From the NCBI GenBank assembly GCA_903882745.1, contig CAIRYG010000003.1, positions 124,001-188,000 of the forward strand: a stretch of 64,000 bases of DNA. The letters run 5' to 3'. Position numbers and translations under genes: made by a program. Below are positions 19,309-29,828 of the stretch, one piece after another (positions within the stretch are counted from its first letter, which is position 1; each line of letters opens with the position of its first letter). The notes under the pieces were generated by a model that made no database searches, was not told the origin of the DNA, and was given only the letters and a program-made list of their open reading frames with translations. This DNA is from an uncultured Gemmatimonadota bacterium. Lineage in GTDB: Bacteria; Gemmatimonadota; Gemmatimonadetes; Gemmatimonadales; Gemmatimonadaceae.

Positions 19309-20948
19309 CGTGCGCTCAGTCGGCACGCCGCGCCAACACGTCCGGCTGCGGGTGAATTCGGAAAGAGCGCCTTTGCCGCGGCCGCATGCGGACGCGCCCG
19401 CTTGCAGTCGGCGCGTGCGATAAACATCTCGGCGGCGCGCACGCGAATCCGGAAGTTCCCGGGATCGCTCGCCGCTGCGCCAGCGAATGCGCCGGCGTTG
19501 TATAAACGCATCGCGTCAATACGCCCGGCGCTCTGCGCCACAGCGCTCCCCAACAGCAGCACAATCAGCACGGTGCCTACGGTTCGCAGCCCCGGACCCA
19601 TCGCGAGGCGTCCGCGCCACGGCCCCGCAGCGGCGCCCACGGGAATCATCGCGCCGGCCACGGCCATCACCACCAAGGCATTCACCGGCAACAGCAACAC
19701 GGCGTCAAAGGCGCCCTCAAGAGACGCAATCAACACCACGCTCGCTCCGGCAATCGCCGCGAGGCGTTCGGTTGCGCTGCGCGCACGATCGTAGCGCGCA
19801 CGCCACGCCGTAAGCAGCAACAGCGCTACCAGCGCGCCCCATGCGGCCAAGCCCAATACACCGCGCTCCGACAGCGTCGCCATCCAATCACTACTCGGCC
19901 ACGGGTTCGCCGTCATCCCCGTGGTTTCGCTCATGCTGGGATCACCCGTGGGCGCGAACTTCGGATATTGGACGGGCCAGTTTCCCGCACCAACACCGAG
20001 CGGATGCGCCAGCGCCATGCGCGCCGAGTTTTGGTATTGGCGCAGACGGCCCGCCCCCGACCCGTCTTTGTAGTTCACGACCCCCGTCACACTCTCGAGA
20101 TAGGGATTGTCACTTTTCCACTCGAGACGATTGGGGATCAACAACGCGCCCGCCACGCCGGCGATCAGTGCGGCCAGTGCGACAGAGGCACGGAGCTTTG
20201 CGCCCGGCACATCAAACAGCGATGGCCCGCGCACCACCACCACGAACGCCACGGCTCCCCACGCCATCAGTGCTAACCACGACGCGCGCGTGCGCGAGAG
20301 CACCAACGCCCCCGCGCAGATGGTGAGCGCGACCGACCAGAGCACCGACGTGATCCACCCGCGCGCCGTCGCGATGCAATAGAAGAGCAGCGGCACACCG
20401 GCCGCCGCGAGATGCGCCATGAAGTTGCGATTGCCAAAGGTGCCGCCGGGAGCGCGACTCATTGCGGCCCATTCCATTTTTACACCATAGGCTTGCAGCA
20501 GCGCGGTGATTGCCCCAGCAGTCACCACCGCGGCAAGCACGCGCGCCACGGCTCCGCTACGCCCTGCGCGCTGCAGCGAGCGCCCCACAACAAAGGCCAT
20601 CGCAGCGCTGATCGTGAGCGTGCTTGCACGCCACGCGAGCCATCCGTTTTGTGCGAGTGCCGCGGAGAGCAACGTCAGCGCGAGGTAGGCGATCCAGAGC
20701 CAGGCCACCGCGTCCATTTGCACATCGCGCACGCGACGCGCACGCCACAGTGCGACCGCGCCCGTGAGCAGCACCGTGAGTTGGAGCAGCAGTTCTTTGG
20801 GCACCAAGAATCGATCAAGATCGAACGACCGATACGGGAGCACCATCAGCACGCAGGCGAGCGCCCCCACGCCGAGCGCGGCGACCATGAAGCGATCAGC
20901 ACCGGTCGGCGACGACGCGGCTGGGGGAGTGGTGCTCGTGCTCATCAA
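19305..20948 (-). CDS. O-antigen ligase (Wzy/WaaL-like) family membrane protein
   Basis: Multiple TM segments, [35 protein letters not shown] (GxGxGNW) loop. Confidence 0.85.
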
Positions 20949-21056
20949 ACCTCGCGAAGTCGGCGGCGCTAGTGATGCTGGAATGTCAGCGCGCGAACTA
21001 CGCGGGGCAAGCGAAGATCAGGGGGAGGTGGAAATTGGCAGACCCGTGGGGCTCGC

Positions 21057-21554
21057 TCAGTCCGGCTGCGGCATGAGCGGCAGCTTGGGTTGCCGCGTGA
21101 TTGGCGCGGTCGCGGCGAGCCCTGCTGAGCCGGCGCTGTTGCGCGGGAGGATGTTCACCTTGGCTCGGCGCATGGTCGCCCAGAGGTTGGCAATAAACAG
21201 GTAGGCTGCTGCTGCGGAGAGGAGGCCGCCGGCCATCATCAGGGGTTCGGCGAGCGTCCAGCCGTGAATCCGCCCCGCGAGCCCGCCGACCAGCACCAGG
21301 ACCCCCAGCTGGCTTGCCCACCACTGCCAGTAGCCGAACTCCCGGAGCACCAGCGGCTGGCCGAAAAAGCGGGGAATCACATGGAGGGCTACCCCGTAGA
21401 TGATCTGCGCCACAAAGCCCAGGAGCAGCAGGTGCATATGCGCCACGCGGTACATCGTGAGCATCGGCCATACTGCCATGGCGAGGCCTAGGGTGACCCC
21501 CACCCCGAACCAGACCAGGCAGGCCTGCAGGTACTTCTGCACGAACCAGTCCAT
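21057..21554 (-). CDS. heme-copper oxidase subunit I-like small membrane protein
   Basis: 165 aa; AHMHLLLLGFVAQIIYGVALHVIPRFFGQP pattern resembles cbb3/NorB-like helices. Confidence 0.55.
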   Translation of the reverse strand: MDWFVQKYLQACLVWFGVGVTLGLAMAVWPMLTMYRVAHMHLLLLGFVAQIIYGVALHVIPRFFGQPLVLREFGYWQWWASQLGVLVLVGGLAGRIHGWTLAEPLMMAGGLLSAAAAYLFIANLWATMRRAKVNILPRNSAGSAGLAATAPITRQPKLPLMPQPD

Positions 21555-21580
21555 GCCGTCCTCCGCCCAGTCAGACCGGG

Positions 21581-21609
21581 CTATAATGGTATGTTAGATA
21601 CCACTATAG
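21581..21609. promoter_or_regulatory. 12-bp imperfect dyad overlapping a TATAAT box
   Basis: CTATAATGGTAT-gttag-ATACCACTATAG, one mismatch; TATAAT at 21582-21587 on + strand. Confidence 0.6.
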
Positions 21610-21727
21610 TACCGACTGCCGGTGGGGTCCGGATTCAGGGATTCCCCCACACCATCCGCCGGCCTTGAGCACTTGGCGTACAAGCCGCGTAGATTCAACG
21701 GACGGCCATTAGCCCCACGGGAGAATC

Positions 21728-21901
21728 ATGGCGAACGACGATAAGAAGATTGCCGCACTGGTCAAGAAGCTCACCAGTCAGCCCAAGCCGAAGACCGAGT
21801 TCGGCAAGACGTATGACAAGACAGCCCCGGCGCGCATCGTGGATGACAACGATCTCGATCGCGACAAGTTCTTCAAAGAGATGAAGCGGCGGGAGTTCTA
21901 G
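21728..21901 (+). CDS. 57-aa highly charged small protein, unknown function
   Basis: ATG at 21728: MANDDKKIAALVKKLTSQPKPKTEFGKTYDKTAPARIVDDNDLDRDKFFKEMKRREF*; below the ORF-track length cutoff. Confidence 0.65.
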   Translation: MANDDKKIAALVKKLTSQPKPKTEFGKTYDKTAPARIVDDNDLDRDKFFKEMKRREF

Positions 21902-21934
21902 GGTAGCCGTTGGTCGCGAGCGGCGAACCGTCGC

Positions 21935-23203
21935 TTACGGCCGCAGCAACACCCGCACGGAATCCACGGATCCGTCCGTCTTGGCTGGCGTTACGCCGAG
22001 CAGCTTCGCGATCAGTGAGTAGACATGCACGTTCTGGAACGGGGGCACCACCACCCCGCTCTTGAATGCGGGCCCTGACGCCACGAAGAGCGCGCCCATA
22101 CTCACCAACTGATTGTCGTAGCCGTGCGCGCCACCATTCGCGCTGCGCGGTGCGTTCACGGCGCGCGCACGCGTGGTGATGCTCCACCCTTCGTCGGCAA
22201 TCAACACGATCGGCGAGATATGCTTGTGCGCGTTGAAGTGAAAACGCGCCGGCACCTCGCTTTTCTTGAACACCTGCAGATGCGGGTGCTTGTCCTTGAG
22301 CGCTGCGTACACCGGCTCGAGTTTGCCGTTCAGTGGCGCGAGCGCGCCGACCGGAGTCCAGTCGACGACCTCCACATCACTCATCGTGATGTAGTCGTCC
22401 AAATAGATCTGCCGCTCGGTGCTCACCGCGGCCATCCCGTGATCGGCCACCACAATCAGATTCACCTGGTCGCCAAACTTCCGCGCGGCGATGCCATCCA
22501 TGATCGCGCCGATCGCGGAATCTGCGCGCGCGATAGCGGAATCATTCTGCACGCTCATCGGGCCGTAGTTATGCCCCGCATCGTCCGTAGCCTGGAAGTA
22601 CGCCGTCACAAGACGCGGCGCACTGTCGGCGGGCATGTCGAGGAACTCCAACACTTTTCGCACACGATCGGCGTACGGCATGGTGCCATTGAACTTCACC
22701 CACCAGTGCGGACGAATCCCACCGATTGGCGCCTCACTGCCGGGCCACAAGAACGGCGCCGTGCGCACCCCCTGCTTCTCTGCCGTCACCCAGATGGGCT
22801 CGCCGTCCCACCAGCGCGCGTCGCGTACCGCGGGGTTATCACCGATCGCGAACTTTCCCAGCTCGGGGTCCGACATGGCGTTCGCCACAATTCCGTGGTG
22901 CTCGGGATACAACCCCGTGACGAGCGAGTAGTGATTGGGGAATGTCTTGGACGGAAACGATGGCACCATGCGTTCTGCGCGCACCCCGCGCGCCGCAAGC
23001 TCGCGCAGTCGTACCGCCCAGGGGCGCGTGATATAATCCGCGCGGAATCCGTCGAGCGAGATCAGCACAACGACGGACTTCTTGGGGGCCTGACTCGGAT
23101 TCGCTGTCGGCGCGCCGGCGAGCGCGCCGGTTCGCGCGCCGAGCAGTCCAATGGCAACAACGGCGGTAGCGAGCGCGGAGGCGCGGCGAACGAAGGATGT
23201 CAT
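21935..23203 (-). CDS. secreted alkaline phosphatase superfamily protein (nucleotide pyrophosphatase/phosphodiesterase-like)
   Basis: VVLISLDGFRADYI, PSFPSKTFPNHYSLVTGLYPEHHGIVAN, LIVVADHGMAA. Confidence 0.9.
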   Translation of the reverse strand: MTSFVRRASALATAVVAIGLLGARTGALAGAPTANPSQAPKKSVVVLISLDGFRADYITRPWAVRLRELAARGVRAERMVPSFPSKTFPNHYSLVTGLYPEHHGIVANAMSDPELGKFAIGDNPAVRDARWWDGEPIWVTAEKQGVRTAPFLWPGSEAPIGGIRPHWWVKFNGTMPYADRVRKVLEFLDMPADSAPRLVTAYFQATDDAGHNYGPMSVQNDSAIARADSAIGAIMDGIAARKFGDQVNLIVVADHGMAAVSTERQIYLDDYITMSDVEVVDWTPVGALAPLNGKLEPVYAALKDKHPHLQVFKKSEVPARFHFNAHKHISPIVLIADEGWSITTRARAVNAPRSANGGAHGYDNQLVSMGALFVASGPAFKSGVVVPPFQNVHVYSLIAKLLGVTPAKTDGSVDSVRVLLRP

Positions 23204-23255
23204 TGCTGGAACATAGAGGACATCTGTAAAAACCGTGTGACGAACCACGCAGTGG

Positions 23256-24968
23256 CTACGCCGTCGGGCTCTCCTCGTCCAGCGTCAACATACGACGCAA
23301 CACCTTGCCAATCAACGACTTAGGCAGCTCACTCCGGAACACCACCTTCTCAGGCACCTTGTAATGCGCCAAGTGCGCCTTCGCATGCTCCCGTAGCTCC
23401 TCCGCGGTTGCGCTCGCTCCCGGACGCAACACCACAAAGGCCACGGCAATCTCCCCGCGCGCCATATCGGGGAAGCCGCGGACCCCCACCTCGGCGACTG
23501 CCGGATGCGTCGCGATCACTTCCTCGATCTCGCGCGGCCAGACCTGGAATCCGTTGGGCTTGATCAGGTCCTTCTTGCGGTCCACAATAAAGAGGTAGCC
23601 GTCACTGTCCATGTAGCCGAGGTCGCCGGTGCGGAGCCAGCGGGTGCCTGCGGCATCGGCCCAGAGCATCAGCGCCGACTCTTCGGGATTGCGCCAGTAG
23701 CCCTCCATCAGTTGCCGCGCGGCAATCAAGATCTCACCGACTTCGTTCGTGGGCATCAGCGTCGCCGGATTGTCGACGTCCGCAATGCAGACGTTGACGT
23801 CCGGAAGCGGGAGCCCCACGGAGCCGATTTTGCTGATCCCCTGTACCGGCGAGGCGGTGGCCGCGAGCAGCGACTCGGTGAGCGAATACCCTTCGATAAT
23901 CTGCGCGCCACTCACCGCTTCGAACCGCTTCTTGGTTTCGGCCATCAGCGGAGCAGCACCACTGACGCACACCCTGAGGCAGCTAAAATCGACCTTCCCT
24001 GCCTTGACCTCGGGGCGATTCAGCAGGGTGTTGTAGAGCGTCGGCACGCCGGCGAATACCTGCGGCCGTGTTTGTGCCAAGGTCTTGAGGAGATCGGGGA
24101 TGTCGCGCGGGTTGGGCACCAACACAATCGGGTTGTGGCCGATGAAGGCCACCGACTGCGCCGCACAGGCGCCGTAGGAGTGGAACATCGGGAGTGGGAG
24201 CATGAACTTGCCCGTCCACGCTGGGAGCGCGTCGGACACCCACGTCTGGAGCTGGAGCCCCGAGGTCACGAGATCGCGGTGCTTGCCCGGAACGCACTTG
24301 GGGGTGCCCGTGGTGCCGCCGCTCATCAGGAGCAGGGCGATGTCATCGGGGCGGGCGCCCTCGCCGGTGGGTGCCTTGCCGTCGTTGGCGGCCAGGAGAT
24401 CGGCGAGCGCGGGATCGCCATCACGACGGGTGATCCGATGCCCAGCTTTCTTCTCGAGCGCCACCGTGAAGACCCAGCGTAGCAGCGTCGGGAAATATTC
24501 TTTGATGTTCGTGGTGATCACGCGGCGCACCGAGGTGCGCGACTGCACCGCCTTGATCCGCTCGTAGAACGGCGTGAGTGCGACGACCACCGAGGGATCG
24601 CTCGTTTGGAGAGGAGACACGAGCTCCTCTTCCGTGTAGATCGGGTTCAGTGGAGCGAGGCTGGCGCCGAGTTTCCAGGCCGCGAGTTCCACAATAAAGA
24701 ATTGCGGGCAGTTGGGGAGCATGGCCGCCACCCGGTCGCCGCGTTTGACCCCGAGTTTCTGAAGGGCCGCGGCGAAGGCGTTCGCCGAGCGCTCGAGGTC
24801 CGCGTAGGAGAAGGGGCGCCCCTTGAAGATGAAGGCGGGGTGCTCCGGACGTTCCGCGGCGGTGTCGTGGATGTAATCCGCGAGGGTGCGCTCTGGGTAT
24901 TGGCCCAGCGTGCGGGGAACGCCTGCGTCGTAGTGTGCGAACCAGGGGTGCTCGGAGTGCTCAGTCAT
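23256..24968 (-). CDS. long-chain acyl-CoA synthetase (AMP-binding)
   Basis: LLMSGGTTGTPKCVPGKH, GYSLTES, TGDLGYMDSDGYLFIVDRKKDLIKPNGFQVWPREIEEV. Confidence 0.92.
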   Translation of the reverse strand: MTEHSEHPWFAHYDAGVPRTLGQYPERTLADYIHDTAAERPEHPAFIFKGRPFSYADLERSANAFAAALQKLGVKRGDRVAAMLPNCPQFFIVELAAWKLGASLAPLNPIYTEEELVSPLQTSDPSVVVALTPFYERIKAVQSRTSVRRVITTNIKEYFPTLLRWVFTVALEKKAGHRITRRDGDPALADLLAANDGKAPTGEGARPDDIALLLMSGGTTGTPKCVPGKHRDLVTSGLQLQTWVSDALPAWTGKFMLPLPMFHSYGACAAQSVAFIGHNPIVLVPNPRDIPDLLKTLAQTRPQVFAGVPTLYNTLLNRPEVKAGKVDFSCLRVCVSGAAPLMAETKKRFEAVSGAQIIEGYSLTESLLAATASPVQGISKIGSVGLPLPDVNVCIADVDNPATLMPTNEVGEILIAARQLMEGYWRNPEESALMLWADAAGTRWLRTGDLGYMDSDGYLFIVDRKKDLIKPNGFQVWPREIEEVIATHPAVAEVGVRGFPDMARGEIAVAFVVLRPGASATAEELREHAKAHLAHYKVPEKVVFRSELPKSLIGKVLRRMLTLDEESPTA

Positions 24969-25037
24969 GGTGCGGAACCGGGTTGTTCTGGATAGGTTCA
25001 ACAAATGCTCGTTAGGCCGAACTGTCCACTTTTGAAC

Positions 25038-26360
25038 ATGCCGAATATGCATCGTCGCACGGTCCGCCACATCCTCGCCGCCCTTGGCGTCAGCCTTGGC
25101 GTCAGCCTTGGATTCTCCCTGGCCCTCCCCGCCGCAGTCGCTGCGCAGGGACGCCCCCTCCCGACGGACGATCCGTCGGTCAAGAAGGGAATGGACAACA
25201 TCAAGTCATGGAACGCCTGGATTCTCGAGCAGCAGGTTGGGCTCTGCGAAATTCCCGCGCCGCCGTTCAAGGAAACTGCCCGCGGGCTCGAGTTCCGCAA
25301 GCGGATTGCGGCACTCGGCTATCCGCAGGCGAAGATCGACTCGATTGGCAATGTGATTGTCGAGCGCCCCGGCACGGGGAATGGCCCCACGGTGATGATC
25401 GCCGGGCATCTCGACACCGTCTTCCCGGAAGGGACGGACGTGAAGGTGAAGAAGACCGGCGACCGCTATGACGCGCCTGGCATTGGCGACGATTGCCGCG
25501 GACTCGCGGTGGTGTTGTCGGTGGCGAAGGCGCTGAACGAAGGGGCCATCAAGACCACCGGCAAGGTGATTCTCGTGGCCAATGTCGGCGAAGAAGGCCC
25601 GGGTGATCTGCGCGGGGTGCGTTACATGTTCGGCGGCGCGTACAAGGGAAAGGTTGACTACTTCATCTCGGTCGACGGTCTCGGCATTCATGTCACGGAT
25701 CGCGCGGTGGGGAGCAAGCGCTACAGTGTGAAGTTCACGGGCCCGGGCGGGCACTCGTACGGCGCGTTTGGTATGCCGAGTGCGATCCACGCGATGGGGC
25801 GCGCGATTGCGAACATTTCGGATTTGCAGGTGCCGAGTGGCGCCAAGACGACGTTCAATGTGGGGATCGTGAAGGGTGGCACGTCGGTGAACACCATTTC
25901 TCCCGACGGCACGATGGATGTAGACATGCGCTCGGAGTCGGTGACAAACCTCGACGAGATGGACAAGCGCATTCAGGACGCGATTGCCAAGGGACTCGCG
26001 GCGGAGAATGCGCGGTGGCCGAACTCCAAGGCGAAGATCGCGGTGAAGTACGACACGATTGGGATTCGTCCGGTGGGGAAGGTGCCGCAGACCGAAGCCA
26101 CGCCGATTGTGGCGACTGCACTCGCGGCGGGAAAGGCGCTTGGGCAGACCAAGGTTGAAACGGGTGCGTCGAGCACGGATTCGAATATCCCCATGAGCTT
26201 GGGGATTCAGGCCATCACGATCGGCGGTGGCGGTTCCGGCGGTGGTGCACACGCGATCACGGAGTGGTATCAGGACGGCCCCGAGGGGTATAAGGGACCA
26301 CAGTGGGCGTTGCTGCTGGTCGCCGCGCTGGCGGGGATGCCGAAGTCGATCACGCCGTAA
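25038..26360 (+). CDS. M20-family peptidase, secreted
   Basis: VMIAGHLDTVFPEGTDV, GIGDDCRGLAVVLSVAKAL, NVGEEGPGDLRG; start codon ambiguous (25038 or 25047). Confidence 0.85.
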   Translation: MPNMHRRTVRHILAALGVSLGVSLGFSLALPAAVAAQGRPLPTDDPSVKKGMDNIKSWNAWILEQQVGLCEIPAPPFKETARGLEFRKRIAALGYPQAKIDSIGNVIVERPGTGNGPTVMIAGHLDTVFPEGTDVKVKKTGDRYDAPGIGDDCRGLAVVLSVAKALNEGAIKTTGKVILVANVGEEGPGDLRGVRYMFGGAYKGKVDYFISVDGLGIHVTDRAVGSKRYSVKFTGPGGHSYGAFGMPSAIHAMGRAIANISDLQVPSGAKTTFNVGIVKGGTSVNTISPDGTMDVDMRSESVTNLDEMDKRIQDAIAKGLAAENARWPNSKAKIAVKYDTIGIRPVGKVPQTEATPIVATALAAGKALGQTKVETGASSTDSNIPMSLGIQAITIGGGGSGGGAHAITEWYQDGPEGYKGPQWALLLVAALAGMPKSITP

Positions 26361-26392
26361 ACAGAACATTGCGCTTTCATCCGGGAGATACC

Positions 26393-28441
26393 GTGACGCT
26401 GTTCCTTCGTGGGGCTGTGCGGTCGGCGATGGTGGCTGGCCTGTGTGCCAGTGCGTTGGCTGGCGCTGTTGCAGGCACCGTGGGTGCGCAGGTGGTGCCG
26501 ATGTCGCCGATGGGCGCGTCGGGTCCGGCGCGACCGAAGATGGATCCGACGGGTGTGGGCGATACCTCGATCTTCGCGCCGCTGGTGATCGGCACAAGCC
26601 CGAGCGCGGTGCGCACGGGCAGCGGCGCACCAGGCGCACGCTATTGGCAAAACAGGGCCGACTACGATCTCAAGGCGACTCTCGACACCACCAAACAGTC
26701 CGTGCTGGGCGAGATGACGGTGAAGTACACCAACAACTCGCCTGACACGCTGACCTTTATTTGGCTGCAAACTGAGCAGAACGCGTTCAAAGCCAACTCC
26801 CTGAACTCGTACATTTTTCCGCAGGGGTCACGGTTCGGCGCGCGAGACTTCGCGGGCGGCTACACGTTCTCCCGCGTGGAGCAGCTGCTCCCGGCGATGG
26901 GCGGTAAGCCGATGCGTCGCGTTGCGGTGACGACGCGCGACAACGAAACGATGTTCAAGGTGAATCTCGCCGAACCGTTGGCACCTGGACGCTCGGCGAC
27001 GATTAACATCGCCTACAGTTTTCCGGTGCCTGAGCATGGCGCCGACCGCATGGGACGCGACGGCAAGCTCTACGAGATTGCGCAGTGGTATCCGCGTGTG
27101 GCGGTGTACGACGACGTGCGCGGCTGGAACACCGAGCCGTATCTCGGACAGGGCGAGTTCTATTTGGACTACGGCGACTTTACACTCAGCGTGACCGTGC
27201 CGGCTGGATACATCGTGGCCGCCACCGGATCGCTCGACAATGCCAAGGATGTGCTCACCCCGGCGCAGATCACGCGCTTGGCCGAAGCGGCCAAGTCGGA
27301 GAAGGTGGTGAACATCATCACCGCGGACGAACTCAAGAGTGGCGCGGCGCGTCCCAAGAAGGACGGGATGCAGACCTGGAAGTTCACCGCCAAGAATGTG
27401 CGCGACGCGGTGTGGGCGGCGAGCCCGGAGTATCAGTGGGACGCCTCGAGCTACAAGGGGACGATGGCGTTTGCGTATTACCGTCCGTCGGCCGAGGCGC
27501 TCTGGAAGGAAGCGGCCGACATGAGCCGTATGAGCATTCAGGAATACTCGGAGCGGTGGTTCCAGTATCCGTGGCCGCACATCTCGGCGGTTGAAGGACC
27601 GATCAGCGGGATGGAGTATCCGATGATCGCCATGGAGACCAAGAGCGACACCAAGCAGGAGTTGTACAACGTGGTGACGCACGAGATCGGGCATATGTGG
27701 TTCCCGATGATCGTTGGCAGCAATGAGCGCGTGTACATGTGGCAGGACGAAGGGTTCAACACCTTCATCAATACTTTCTCGGAGGCAAAGCGGTACCCCG
27801 AGGGTGGCGACCAGATGAAGCGCGCCGCGCAGGAGCGCGCGATGATCGAAAATCTTATGCGGTCACAGATGGACCGCACGATCAACGTGGGCCCGGATCG
27901 GATTGATCCGAATCTTCTGGGCTTCCAGGCGTACGTCAAACCGTCGGTCGGACTGCAGTTGTTGCGTCAGGAGATTCTTGGTCCTGAGGCCTTTGACGAC
28001 GCGTTCCGCGCCTACACCAAGCGTTGGGCCTTTAAGCATCCGACGCCTGCTGATTTCTTCCGCACCATGGAAGATGTGGGCGGTCGCCGTTTGGATTGGT
28101 TCTTCCGCGAGTGGTTCATCGAGAATCCGCACTTCGATCAGGGCGTCGATGATGTCAGCCAGCGAAGCAAGGGTGACACCACGCAGGTCACCGTGGTGTA
28201 TGGAAATCACGCGCGGGGGGTTCTGCCCATCCGTGCGCGGTTCACGTTCAGCGACGGAACAACGAAGGAGTACGACTATCCCGCTGAAGTGTGGAGCACC
28301 AACACGCTACGCTACGCGCGGCAGTACAACTTCACGGGAAAGAAGCTGGTGAAGGTCGAGCTCGATCCGGACCATCGGTTGGTGGACACGGATCGCTCGA
28401 ACAACGTATGGACGGCGTCAGCACCGCCGACCCAGCCGTAA
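26393..28441 (+). CDS. M1-family metallopeptidase, secreted
   Basis: VVTHEIGHMWFPMIVGSNERVYMWQDEGFNTFINTF (HExxH-x18-E); probable GTG start at 26393 with GGGAGA upstream. Confidence 0.9.
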   Translation: MTLFLRGAVRSAMVAGLCASALAGAVAGTVGAQVVPMSPMGASGPARPKMDPTGVGDTSIFAPLVIGTSPSAVRTGSGAPGARYWQNRADYDLKATLDTTKQSVLGEMTVKYTNNSPDTLTFIWLQTEQNAFKANSLNSYIFPQGSRFGARDFAGGYTFSRVEQLLPAMGGKPMRRVAVTTRDNETMFKVNLAEPLAPGRSATINIAYSFPVPEHGADRMGRDGKLYEIAQWYPRVAVYDDVRGWNTEPYLGQGEFYLDYGDFTLSVTVPAGYIVAATGSLDNAKDVLTPAQITRLAEAAKSEKVVNIITADELKSGAARPKKDGMQTWKFTAKNVRDAVWAASPEYQWDASSYKGTMAFAYYRPSAEALWKEAADMSRMSIQEYSERWFQYPWPHISAVEGPISGMEYPMIAMETKSDTKQELYNVVTHEIGHMWFPMIVGSNERVYMWQDEGFNTFINTFSEAKRYPEGGDQMKRAAQERAMIENLMRSQMDRTINVGPDRIDPNLLGFQAYVKPSVGLQLLRQEILGPEAFDDAFRAYTKRWAFKHPTPADFFRTMEDVGGRRLDWFFREWFIENPHFDQGVDDVSQRSKGDTTQVTVVYGNHARGVLPIRARFTFSDGTTKEYDYPAEVWSTNTLRYARQYNFTGKKLVKVELDPDHRLVDTDRSNNVWTASAPPTQP

Positions 28442-28452
28442 CGGAGGGGATC

Positions 28453-28920
28453 ATGGATCGTCGACATTTTCTCGGAGCGGCGACGGCGCTTGGCGCGTTG
28501 GCGCTCGTCGCGCCGCGCGGAGCACTCGCCAGCGTGCGGGGCGCAGCACCGCTCAAGATGACGGTGTACAAGAGCCCGAGTTGCGGCTGCTGTAAAAGCT
28601 GGATTGCCTACATGAAGAAGGAAGGGTTCGACCTCAAGGTGATCGACATGGACGACCTCTCCGACATCAAGCGCAGCACCGGGGTCTTTTCGGCGATGGA
28701 GTCGTGCCACACGGGGCTGATTGGATCCTATGTGGTGGAAGGACATGTGCCGGCGGATCTTATTCGGAAGATGCTCGCGGAGCAGCCGAAGATTCTGGGG
28801 CTGTCGGTGCCGGGAATGGTCAACGGACCGCCGGGAATGGACGACGGGCCGAAGCAGCCGTATCAGGTGATTGCCTTCACGCGCGACGGGAAATCGAGCG
28901 TGTACGCGCGGCGGAGTTAG
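28453..28920 (+). CDS. DUF411 metal-binding protein, Tat/Sec exported
   Basis: MDRRHFLGAATALGALALV; VYKSPSCGCCKSWIAYMKKEGF...SCHTGLIGSYVVEGHVPADLIRKML. Confidence 0.88.
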   Translation: MDRRHFLGAATALGALALVAPRGALASVRGAAPLKMTVYKSPSCGCCKSWIAYMKKEGFDLKVIDMDDLSDIKRSTGVFSAMESCHTGLIGSYVVEGHVPADLIRKMLAEQPKILGLSVPGMVNGPPGMDDGPKQPYQVIAFTRDGKSSVYARRS

Positions 28921-28939
28921 CCGTTCCCTGACGAACGAT

Positions 28940-28974
28940 CACGCGGCGCCGGCGATTATCGCCGGCGCCGCGTG
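28940..28974. terminator. perfect 15-bp GC-rich hairpin between convergent genes
   Basis: cacgcggcgccggcg-attat-cgccggcgccgcgtg. Confidence 0.75.
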
Positions 28975-28989
28975 CGTTTCTGGCGTGGG

Positions 28990-29469
28990 CTACTTCTTGG
29001 CCCAGAGGCTGAGTATGGCGACGATCTGGACGGCCCAGGCGAGATACATCCAGCGCGTTTGGGCCGCGAGGCTCTTTTCGATCTTCACTTCGAAGTCAGC
29101 AAAGCGCGTCTCCATCTTCACTTCGAAGTCAGCCAGGCGCTTCTCCAGCTTCACTTCGAAGTCAGCAAAGCGCTTCTCCAGCTTCAGCTCGAGCTCTGCG
29201 AACCGCGTCTCCCACTTGGCGTCCATTGCCGCAAAGCGCCCCTCCCACTTGGCGTCCATCGCGGCAAACCGCGTCTCCCACTTCGCCTCATGCTGCGCGA
29301 AGCGTTGCTCCACCTTCGCATCGAACCGTGCGAAGTTGAGCTCATTGAGATCCTTCAGGTCGTTCCGATACGTGGTGTCCACGTCGTTGAACCACCGTAC
29401 GAGTTCGTTGGTAACTTGTTCGCCCAAACGTTCGTAAAACGCTTGGGACAACCGCGCAGTGACCGGCAC
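28990..29469 (-). CDS. hendecad-repeat coiled-coil protein with C-terminal membrane anchor
   Basis: Successive 11-residue units (KWETRFAAMDA, KWEGRFAAMDA, KWETRFAELEL, KLEKRFADFEV, KLEKRLADFEV, KMETRFADFEV) then TM WMYLAWAVQIVAILSLW. Confidence 0.8.
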   Translation of the reverse strand: MPVTARLSQAFYERLGEQVTNELVRWFNDVDTTYRNDLKDLNELNFARFDAKVEQRFAQHEAKWETRFAAMDAKWEGRFAAMDAKWETRFAELELKLEKRFADFEVKLEKRLADFEVKMETRFADFEVKIEKSLAAQTRWMYLAWAVQIVAILSLWAKK

Positions 29470-29603
29470 CTCTCGTCTCCCGTGAGTGATGCCCTACAGT
29501 ACATAATACGCTCGGCGGGCCGAGTACCGAAAGAGCGCGCCGAGTGGCTTAAACGCGCAACGGCCCGCATCGCTGCGGACCGCCGGCTTATGACGTTTGG
29601 AAC

Positions 29604-29676
29604 TGGAGCGGGTGGAATCGAACCACCAACCATCGCATTAACAGTGCGGTGCTCTGCCAGTTGAGCTACACCCCAA
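29604..29676 (-). tRNA. tRNA-Asn (anticodon GTT)
   Basis: Reverse complement TGGGGTGTAGCTCAACTGGCAGAGCACCGCACTGTTAATGCGATGGTTGGTGGTTCGATTCCACCCGCTCCAG folds as cloverleaf; loop CTGTTAA. Confidence 0.95.
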
Positions 29677-29828
29677 TGGTGGCGGACCCGAGTCTCGCAA
29701 GACCGCCACATATAAATCTCGGCTGCCCCCCAGAATACTTGAGCGGCGAGCAATTCGTAATGCTGCAAACTGAACCAAATGGGACCGAACCTGCTAACTT
29801 TCGGCCTCCCCCCTTTTGCACGAGAGCT

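Noticed and set aside
22124-23323. 399-aa plus-strand ORF
   Set aside because: Antisense to the phosphodiesterase gene; shadow ORF.
25206-26639. 477-aa minus-strand ORF
   Set aside because: Antisense to M20 and M1 peptidase genes; Arg/Pro/His-rich, no motifs.
29075-29305. 33-bp periodic repeats that could look like a CRISPR array
   Set aside because: No unique spacers; periodicity is coding (11-aa hendecads) and continuous.
29604-29676. tRNA-Asn as an island integration site
   Set aside because: No integrase, direct repeat or composition change nearby; the island in this window uses a protein-gene site instead.
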